Of a DNA stretch of 64,000 nt, positions 32,561 through 39,498 are shown in pieces. The DNA is taken from positions 62,001 through 126,000 of the forward strand of contig JAKIWV010000001.1 in assembly GCA_022749815.1 (NCBI GenBank), read 5' to 3'. Position numbers and translations under genes: made by a program. Position 1 is the first letter of the stretch. The number at the start of each line of letters is the position of its first letter. The stretch is from Thermoplasmata archaeon. Its GTDB lineage: Archaea > Thermoplasmatota > Thermoplasmata > Lutacidiplasmatales > UBA184. The notes beneath the pieces are model-generated. The model was not told where the DNA came from. It saw only the letters and a program-made list of their open reading frames with translations, and searched no databases.

Positions 32561-34000
32561 CTAGCGGGTGGGAGGTTTCGCGCGCGGTTCCGCGGTAGGG
32601 GGCTTCCCTTTGGTTGCGGGCGTCGGGGCGCTGCGATCCGGACCTCGAACCGCAAAATACAGCGCTCCGACCACCACCGCCCCCGCAACGACCACCGCAC
32701 TCACCCAAGCCCATGCCGGGAAGGCTGGGACCTGCGTTCCGGGACTGAGGACGAAGTCAAGTTTGGCGGCAAGACCCCGAATCGGTACCACCGAGGTTTT
32801 TGCGACGTATCCCGGGGCGGCGACCTTTACGGTGTACGTTCCGTTCGTGAGGGAGAAGACGTAGCCCCCACTCACATTCGTGATCGTCGTGGAGTGGTTG
32901 GGGATCGTGACGGTGGCGGCAGGGATCCCGGCCCCCGTACCTGCGGCGACGACCCGACCACTCAGCGAGAACGTGCTCGGCCCCCCCGGAGGCGATGACA
33001 GGTTGAACAAACCCGTCATGGGACCAAAAACGGCCGAATCGTTGTGTCCCGTACTGCCGAGTCCCAACAACCACTCGACCGTCGAGAGTAGGTTGTAATG
33101 GGTGGCGTCGGCCGAATAGGTGGAATTGAGCTTCACCAACGGGCTCACGGCAACGAAGTAGGTGTGGCCCCCGATCGTCCCGTTGAATCCGTTTCGGTCA
33201 TTGGTCGCCTCGTCGTAAGCAATGAAGACGACCGAGCTGGCAAAGAACGAATCGTTGAGTAACGGCGAGAGCCAGCCCTTGAGCCAGTTGTCGCCAAAAG
33301 TGACGTTCTTGGTTCCATCGTCCGTGATGTTCGGCGAAATGAAGGCGTAGTTGGGCACGGTCCCCGCCGCCACCGCCGGAGCGAAGGCGCTCAGCGGCAG
33401 CACGTGCGTGTTGCACCGGCTGGCGTTGCCGACGATGTCCGAGTAGTAAACGAACGGATTGTGGTGCACGACATAGGCTCCTTTGTCGGTGGTGTTGCAC
33501 GGGGTCGGCATGCTCTCCATGTACGCGCGCCACGAGTGGCCCGTTGACTCTAGTAGATCGGCGACGTTGAGCGTCGAGTAGACATTGTAAGCATCGGACC
33601 CACCATTAGGCCCGCACTGCCACGAATTGCCGGAGGTCATTGACAAGTAATTGGATGTGGACGGGTGGCAGACCGCGTAGTACTGACTTGCGAATGCATA
33701 CTTGCCCGCCAGATAGCGTTCGAACGGTCCCAGCGAAAGTGTGGTCGAGAGGTTCGCGTTTTCCATTACGACGGTGATGACGTGTTGGATCGAGGGCGGC
33801 GTGGGCGTAGGGAGGGCCACGGCCGCTCTCGATAGGAAGTGACCCGCACCTTCTGACGGGTTCATGGGGCGCACAAAGGCAGCGCCCGCGAACGCTGCCA
33901 CCAGGGTCAGGGCGGAGAGTGCGAAAGCCAACCACGGCCGCCGCTTCTCCCCCGGTGACTGCCGCGTTTGGTTGGAAGGGTCGTGTCGTCCTACGTTCAT
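32561..34000 (-). CDS. Secreted SapM-like phosphatase with one regulatory-type repeat and C-terminal anchor
   Basis: Fourth and more divergent PF04185 paralogue, 479 residues. Order: signal segment (AFALSALTLVAAFAGAAF), phosphatase domain (residues about 68-350; QHVITVVMENANLSTTLSLG, CHPSTSNYLSMTSG, VFIAYDEATND), one Ig-like repeat (LSGRVVAAGTG, IPAATVTIPN), and an anchor (AWVSAVVVAGAVVVGALYFA) with a Lys/Arg-rich tail. Extra residues (NGGSDAYN) enlarge one loop relative to the pair above. The active-site residues are intact. It lies divergently from the first sulfotransferase gene with 143 bases between, so a shared promoter region is likely. Confidence 0.85.
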   Translation of the reverse strand: MNVGRHDPSNQTRQSPGEKRRPWLAFALSALTLVAAFAGAAFVRPMNPSEGAGHFLSRAAVALPTPTPPSIQHVITVVMENANLSTTLSLGPFERYLAGKYAFASQYYAVCHPSTSNYLSMTSGNSWQCGPNGGSDAYNVYSTLNVADLLESTGHSWRAYMESMPTPCNTTDKGAYVVHHNPFVYYSDIVGNASRCNTHVLPLSAFAPAVAAGTVPNYAFISPNITDDGTKNVTFGDNWLKGWLSPLLNDSFFASSVVFIAYDEATNDRNGFNGTIGGHTYFVAVSPLVKLNSTYSADATHYNLLSTVEWLLGLGSTGHNDSAVFGPMTGLFNLSSPPGGPSTFSLSGRVVAAGTGAGIPAATVTIPNHSTTITNVSGGYVFSLTNGTYTVKVAAPGYVAKTSVVPIRGLAAKLDFVLSPGTQVPAFPAWAWVSAVVVAGAVVVGALYFAVRGPDRSAPTPATKGKPPTAEPRAKPPTR

Positions 34001-34143
34001 TGGTCGCCGGATACCTCAGCCGTCGAGGGCTGTGCGCGGGCGGGGGGGTTGCAGAACTGAGCAAGACTTAAGGGAACCTGTCCGGCTAAATTGGCTACCG
34101 AGACCTACCGGGCGTACGACGCGAGGTGGGGCAGTAGCTCACC

Positions 34144-35136
34144 ATGTCTATCTCAATTCCAGCGGCCCCTCCACCGCCCAGGCCGCCCCCGGGGGGGCCG
34201 CAGCATGCCCCCACCGGAGTCCGCGTCGTGTACGTGTGCGGGACCCATCGATCGGGCGCCACCATCCTGGGAGTCCTCCTCTCAGCTCATCCGGAGGTCT
34301 TCTTCGCCGGAGAACTCTACAAGTTCCCCGTCCCCACCTGGGACCCGGGCCGGAGGTGTTCTTGCGGGTCGATGGTACGTGAGTGCCCGTTCTGGACCGA
34401 GGTCGTGCGTGACTTTGAGCGACAGAGTAGCGTCGCTGACCTGAGAAGGGGCCAGCGACGGTACGAATCCTGGGAAGCCCTTCCGAGAGGTCTCATCGCT
34501 CTACGATTACGTGGCCAAGAGCTCAGAGATCATGCCGCTCGGATGGCGACACTCGCGCAGGCCATCGCGGTGAGAAGCGGTCAGCGGATTGTCGTCGATG
34601 CGAGCCGGAGCCCGGTTCGAGGCCTCATCTACTTGCTTGCGCGGCGTCAGGGGGTGGAGGCGGCCTACATCCACTTGGTTCGTGATGGCCGAACCTACCT
34701 CCAATCCGAATTATCGCGACCGGGGCTCCCCACCGGGCCCTCTCGGCTGCTCAACAACGCGTTCATGCTCGCGGGCCGGTGGCTCACGATGAACCTCCTC
34801 GCCCTTGGACTCCTGTCCCGAGGCCGACTTCCGTACCTCCGAGTCCGGTACGAGGACCTGCTGGCACATCCCGAAGAGACGCTGGGGAGGATTGGCGAAT
34901 TCTTGGGCGTCGACTTCCAGAGCGTGGTTGCGATGGTCCGCTCCCGCACTCCCATCGCCTCGCGTCATGTCATCGCGGGAAACCGAGCGCTCAAGCAATC
35001 CTCCACTCTGACGCTCTGGTCCCGGCCCGTGCCACCCAGCATGATTAACCGCCGGTCCCGGTGGACCTTTTGGATCGTCGCGGGGTGGCTGGCCGGGTTC
35101 TTCGGTTACCGTCCTCGGACCGGTGCCGAGGGATAG
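34144..35136 (+). CDS. PAPS-dependent sulfotransferase
   Basis: A 330-residue sulfotransferase of the Sulfotransfer_3 type, moving sulfate from PAPS onto a glycan or lipid. Seen: the 5'-phosphosulfate loop VYVCGTHRSGATILGVLL, a Cys cluster CSCGSMVRECPFW (also known in bacterial homologues), VVDASRSPVRG, the 3'-phosphate-binding HLVRDGRTYLQS, and a C-terminal WTFWIVAGWLAGFFGY that could touch the membrane. The start is ATG 34144. Its close paralogue lies at 49161-50186, and the PAPS-making genes at 57788 and 59208. The last 31 bases overlap tail to tail with the beta-helix gene. Confidence 0.85.
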   Translation: MSISIPAAPPPPRPPPGGPQHAPTGVRVVYVCGTHRSGATILGVLLSAHPEVFFAGELYKFPVPTWDPGRRCSCGSMVRECPFWTEVVRDFERQSSVADLRRGQRRYESWEALPRGLIALRLRGQELRDHAARMATLAQAIAVRSGQRIVVDASRSPVRGLIYLLARRQGVEAAYIHLVRDGRTYLQSELSRPGLPTGPSRLLNNAFMLAGRWLTMNLLALGLLSRGRLPYLRVRYEDLLAHPEETLGRIGEFLGVDFQSVVAMVRSRTPIASRHVIAGNRALKQSSTLTLWSRPVPPSMINRRSRWTFWIVAGWLAGFFGYRPRTGAEG

Positions 35137-38100
35137 GTCCGCCGGACCCTGGGCGGCTCGCGGCGCTCGGCCGGCCGGTTGGTATCGACCCGCAGACCGA
35201 TGCCGACTGCGACGAAAGCGAGAACAACGGCTCCGATTCCCGCGACGATCCAGTACCAGCTCAGACTCGGGGTTCCGGATTGGGGAGGGACGGTCCCGTT
35301 TCCGGGGGAGTTCGTCTCAGTCATTTGTACGGCCACCTGTAGGCTGCCGGACTTCCAGCTGAGCACGCTGAAGGAAATCACCGTGAGCCCGCTAGAGAGA
35401 CTGGAAACGGAGGACAAGTTCCCGCGGAGGCTTAGGCCCGAGAGCGTGAACTGACCGGACGAGTCCGTCGTGACCGTAGTAGAGGACGGGGTGCCGTCGG
35501 GAGCGAGGAACCCGAAACGGAGCCCCACATTCATGACTGATGCACCCGAAGAGGTCGTCACTACTCCCCATAGGCTCGTGGTGATGTTCGGCCCGTTCCC
35601 CGAGCCCGTCGGAACGATCACATGGACCGCTACCTGCATGCTACCGCCTTGCCATCCGACGACGGTGAAGGAAGTCACGGTCACTCCGACCGTGATCGCG
35701 GCTACCGAGGACAAGGGTCCGGAGATGTTGAAACCCGAAACCGAAAAGGAGCCTGTAGAGTCGGTCACCGCGTCGACCGTTGCCGGGCTCTGTGATGTGA
35801 CGAAACCGAACTGAAGCGTCACGCCCATCGCCGGAAGGCCGGTCGCGGTGACGACGGTCCCCCAGAGTCGAGTCGTAGCGTTCGTTCCGTTTCCGGCGCC
35901 CGACGGGACGGCGACTTGCACTGCCACTTCCAGGCTGCCGGCGTTCCATCCGACAACCGCGAAGGAGGTCACGGTCACACCGGGGGTGACCGCGGTCACG
36001 GTGGACAGATTACCGGAAATGTTCAATCCCGAGACTGCAAACAAACCCCCGGGGTCCGACGAGACATTCAACTGGATCGTCACTCCGTGCGAAGGAACGA
36101 ATCCGAAGAGGAGCGACACGCCGGGGGCCGGCGCTCCGCCGGAGGTGGTGACACTCCCCCAGACGCTGGTGGTGAGGTTGGGGCCGTTACCCGAGGAGTT
36201 GGAGGGAGTCCAAGAGAGGAGAGTCACGGAGACCGTGATGCCCCCCACTCCGGTGGCGGGAAAGACGGCCGGTCCCGTGGTTGAGCTGAGGGAGAAGCTC
36301 GTAGTTCCCGCCGAACTCGAGACCGACACGTTGTAGACTGCAGTATACGGGGGCACCGGCGTGGCTACGGAAACGGTCTCAAGGAGAGAAGTGGTCGAGG
36401 GAACCACATATCGCAAGCTCGTTGGAGTCACTTGAAGCCAGGAGGCCGAGATCGTTCCGGCCCCCGCGTCGCCAAGTGAGAGGACGGAGAATCCTGGCAG
36501 GTTCCACGGGATGGACGTGATGAAATTCGCGACGTCCCCAGTGATCGGGTTCGAGGTTCGGAGGCTCTCCGAGAACAGTCCGTTCTGCTCCACGGCCCCG
36601 ATGCCGGAGGCAGGCCCGATCGATTCGAGGTAGGTTCGGGGGGTGCCTGCCGGGGTGGTGTGGTTGTCGACCGCGACGATTACGTTATGGAGCGGCCCCA
36701 TTCCGTCAGTGGGGGTCTCCACGATCGGCGTCTGGGTGATCCCGTAAAGCCGGTTCCCATAGACCACGTTCTCGCTCCGGTTGAATTCGCCTACGTAGAT
36801 GTTGGGCACGGTCCCGTACTCGGTGAACACGAATCCATAACGTGCCCCGACGACAGTATTGTCCCGGAACAGACCGTACGAAGCGGAGGACAAGATCGCG
36901 GCGCCGTTGCCGCTGATGTGGGTGTTGACGAGATTCCAGCCGATGAACGTGTTGTTCTCTACCGTCGTGTAGTTTGCCCAGAGCCAGATCACGACCCCTT
37001 TGACCTCAAAGTGGGTCTGCTGGATGTACACCTCGTTCTCGAAGAGATTGTTCTCGATGTTGTTGTGGAACGACGGTCCTCGCTGCCATGAGGTGGCGGA
37101 GTCCAATCCCGGTACGTCCCCTTGCACGACGATCGCGTTCTGGCTGACGTTGTAGATCCGGTTGTTGCTCACCACGTTATCGTTGGCCCGAGATTCGAGG
37201 GTGATGCCGTCCGCGGCGATGGCCGGACTGTCGCGCATCTGGAGCACGTTGGAATCGATGGTGCCGTTGTTGACTCCGCGGATCACGTAGATTCCATCGA
37301 CCTGGGGGCCGCCCCAGATTTCGGTCCAGTTGGGCCCGGGGGTCCGGCTCGGATACTGGATCAGGTTCCCGCGGATGGTGAAGTGCGAGGCATTGAGCTG
37401 GAGGCGGATTCCGTAGCGGGAGAAGTTGGAGACGACGTTGTCCTGGATCACGAGCCCGTTCGCCCAAAGGCCCGCTCGGGTCCCGGTGGGAACGCCTCCT
37501 CGGATACCATACGGCCGGTTCGGGCCGGTGTTATTGATCCAGTTCCCCGAAATGTTCACATTCGAAGCGACCTCCTCGACGACGCCGCTTCCCGTCACCG
37601 AGTTGTTCGCGAACAGGGTCCCGCCTGCGTTGGAGCTCCCATCCCCCGTGTAGCCCAGCAGCACGGGGTACTCATTCGTCCCGTTAGGGAAGAGATTCAG
37701 AGTATTGCCCACGACCTTCGCATTGGGGGCCGCGATAAAGAGGGCCCCGACATTCTGGGGAATGCGGAGCACCGAATTGCTGAGAGAGAAACCGGAACTG
37801 GCACCAGTGACTTCGATAGCATAGGTCTGGTCCGAAGGGGCCGTTGAATTCTCGACCAACGCCGCCGAAATCCGTACGCCTGAGGCTCCCGAGACAATGA
37901 TGGCCTGGTAGTACTGGTCAAAGGTCGTCCCGGTAATCCGGGCCCCCGAGGACTCGACCGTGAGACCCTGCTTCCCGTTCACCGAACCACCCAAGTCTCG
38001 GAACGAACCTCTCTGAAGGATCAGGGTCGAGCCGGCATCCGCCCGAGCCCAGAGGTGATTGCCGGCAGTCGTACTGTCGACGGCGACGTCCGTTCCGACG

Positions 38101-38402
38101 AGAGCACCGCCCGATTGGACTTCGATCCCATGGACCAAGCTAGAGGGCTCGGACAGCCGTAGGAGGACATTCCGAAGTACGAGATTTCCCCCCGCGGTGA
38201 CCGTGACATTTCCGTTGACGGTAATCGTCGTGTTGTTCGCGGAGACGTTCCCTCTGATGACCCAGTCTCCGTTGATCGTCTGGTCAAAGACGGTGACCTG
38301 CGAGTGCGAGTCCAGGGGCCCGGGCAGCAGGGAAATCACGCTCGAAATGACGAGCACGAAAGCGAGGGCTGCCCAAAGCACCCTGCGAGGGGTGCGGACC
38401 AT
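35106..38402 (-). CDS. Secreted right-handed beta-helix protein with three C-terminal repeats
   Basis: A 1098-residue surface protein. Order: signal segment (VLWAALAFVLVISSVISLL), a parallel beta-helix of NosD/pectate-lyase type (residues about 30-600; repeated NNxI.NVS, NVVSNNRIYNVSQNAI and NYTTVENNTFIG), a linker domain, three tandem repeats of about 98 residues (SVWGSVTTSGGAPAPGV, RLWGTVVTATGLPAMGV, SLWGVVTTSSGASVMNV), then an anchor (WYWIVAGIGAVVLAFVAVG) and basic tail. Many NxS/T sequons suggest heavy glycosylation. Beta-helix proteins of this kind bind or cleave polysaccharides; I see no clear catalytic residues. A strong TATA box lies 34 bases upstream. Confidence 0.85.
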   Translation of the reverse strand: MVRTPRRVLWAALAFVLVISSVISLLPGPLDSHSQVTVFDQTINGDWVIRGNVSANNTTITVNGNVTVTAGGNLVLRNVLLRLSEPSSLVHGIEVQSGGALVGTDVAVDSTTAGNHLWARADAGSTLILQRGSFRDLGGSVNGKQGLTVESSGARITGTTFDQYYQAIIVSGASGVRISAALVENSTAPSDQTYAIEVTGASSGFSLSNSVLRIPQNVGALFIAAPNAKVVGNTLNLFPNGTNEYPVLLGYTGDGSSNAGGTLFANNSVTGSGVVEEVASNVNISGNWINNTGPNRPYGIRGGVPTGTRAGLWANGLVIQDNVVSNFSRYGIRLQLNASHFTIRGNLIQYPSRTPGPNWTEIWGGPQVDGIYVIRGVNNGTIDSNVLQMRDSPAIAADGITLESRANDNVVSNNRIYNVSQNAIVVQGDVPGLDSATSWQRGPSFHNNIENNLFENEVYIQQTHFEVKGVVIWLWANYTTVENNTFIGWNLVNTHISGNGAAILSSASYGLFRDNTVVGARYGFVFTEYGTVPNIYVGEFNRSENVVYGNRLYGITQTPIVETPTDGMGPLHNVIVAVDNHTTPAGTPRTYLESIGPASGIGAVEQNGLFSESLRTSNPITGDVANFITSIPWNLPGFSVLSLGDAGAGTISASWLQVTPTSLRYVVPSTTSLLETVSVATPVPPYTAVYNVSVSSSAGTTSFSLSSTTGPAVFPATGVGGITVSVTLLSWTPSNSSGNGPNLTTSVWGSVTTSGGAPAPGVSLLFGFVPSHGVTIQLNVSSDPGGLFAVSGLNISGNLSTVTAVTPGVTVTSFAVVGWNAGSLEVAVQVAVPSGAGNGTNATTRLWGTVVTATGLPAMGVTLQFGFVTSQSPATVDAVTDSTGSFSVSGFNISGPLSSVAAITVGVTVTSFTVVGWQGGSMQVAVHVIVPTGSGNGPNITTSLWGVVTTSSGASVMNVGLRFGFLAPDGTPSSTTVTTDSSGQFTLSGLSLRGNLSSVSSLSSGLTVISFSVLSWKSGSLQVAVQMTETNSPGNGTVPPQSGTPSLSWYWIVAGIGAVVLAFVAVGIGLRVDTNRPAERREPPRVRRTYPSAPVRGR

Positions 38403-38432
38403 TGGTTATAGGCATCTATGTGCATCGTCCGT

Positions 38433-38440
38433 CTATATAG
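38433..38440 (-). promoter_or_regulatory. TATA box of the beta-helix gene
   Basis: CTATATAG on the minus strand, centred 34 bases before the ATG at 38402. It is the best TATA match in the window, with no Shine-Dalgarno site downstream. Confidence 0.65.
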
Positions 38441-38711
38441 AGGCAGGCGTCGTAATCGCCGTCCATGGGCGTTAGACGGGGGCCCGGTTGCCTCCGGGTC
38501 TCGGAGAAATCGAGCCGAAGGACTGCCCGACCGAGAGCCTTGGTCAGCGCGATAGGGCCCGTTGTCTTCGAAGCATTTCGACCTCCCCAGGGGATTGAAA
38601 ATGCGCGAACGGGACGAAAAATACAAAACCAACTGGGGGCTCTCTGCTCGCCGGTTTCGTCATCTCCGGCGGACGGCGGCCCGTACCGTATGGCTTAGAA
38701 CCCCCGCAGGG

Positions 38712-39329
38712 ATGGGTCAGTCCATGCGCTCCAAGTGGTTGCTCATTTCATTACTCGTGGGTATCGTGCTGATTGTCGTGGGGATCGCACTCGCGGCCCT
38801 TCCACTCGTGTCCCATACAGCAAAAACGATCAGCCCCGGAACGCCTTTCACTTACCACATCTCTGAGACGATTCCCATTCTCCCATCGGTGCCGGTCGCA
38901 ATCAGCTGGAGCTCGACCGCCTCGGTAGAGGTTGTGATGTGGACCTGCTCGTCCTTCAATGGCGATGCGAGCACCATCGTTACACAATGCACCCTATCTC
39001 ACCCCCTCTTCCAGAATGGTACGTCAGGTAGCGCAACGATTTCGGTCCCCCTCGGAGACACTCTCGTTGTGACGGCGCGAGCACCGGGTGGTACCGGTAC
39101 CCCGCCCAGCGTTACGATTTCTCCGAAATCAACCTCATCGACGATTGTGGCTGGCCTCATTGCCCTCGGGGTGCTCGTGATGATAGTTGCGATTCTCTTG
39201 TCTCGGGGGCCATCCGCCCCCGAGTCAGAGTCGCCCTCCCGTCCCTTGGAGAGACCCGTGCTCAATTCGGCGTCCACAACTGCACCGGTCGAATCCGACG
39301 ACGAAGAGCCGCTCGACGCCATCGGCTAG
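38712..39329 (+). CDS. Small membrane protein with two membrane segments and an outer beta domain
   Basis: Not recognised. From ATG 38712 (MGQSMRSKWL) it is 205 residues: a first membrane helix (LLISLLVGIVLIVVGIALAAL), an outer domain of about 110 residues rich in Ser/Thr with two Cys (TCSSF, TQCTL), a second helix (IVAGLIALGVLVMIVAILLS), then an acidic cytoplasmic tail (ESDDEEPLDAIG). A longer frame opens at 38562, but a TATA-like TATGGCTTA near 38690 favours the later ATG. It may be a partner of the surface proteins around it; nothing more can be said. Confidence 0.65.
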   Translation: MGQSMRSKWLLISLLVGIVLIVVGIALAALPLVSHTAKTISPGTPFTYHISETIPILPSVPVAISWSSTASVEVVMWTCSSFNGDASTIVTQCTLSHPLFQNGTSGSATISVPLGDTLVVTARAPGGTGTPPSVTISPKSTSSTIVAGLIALGVLVMIVAILLSRGPSAPESESPSRPLERPVLNSASTTAPVESDDEEPLDAIG

Positions 39330-39465
39330 CCTCCGCCCTCCGCGGCAACTCCACGGTTGGAGTCCGAATCGCCGACATTCGATCGAAAGCTCTGCCAGTT
39401 CGGCCTTCTTCTCGCTCGCGTGGAGAACCAACGGATCCTAGGACGGGAGCGTCGCTCATCGAAAC

Positions 39466-39473
39466 CATTTATG
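39466..39473 (+). promoter_or_regulatory. TATA element of the FN3 protein gene
   Basis: CATTTATG centred 30 bases before ATG 39499; no ribosome binding site is seen, so a leaderless start is likely. Confidence 0.6.
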
Positions 39474-39498
39474 TCAGTGAGCCCCTCCCTGCGGAACG

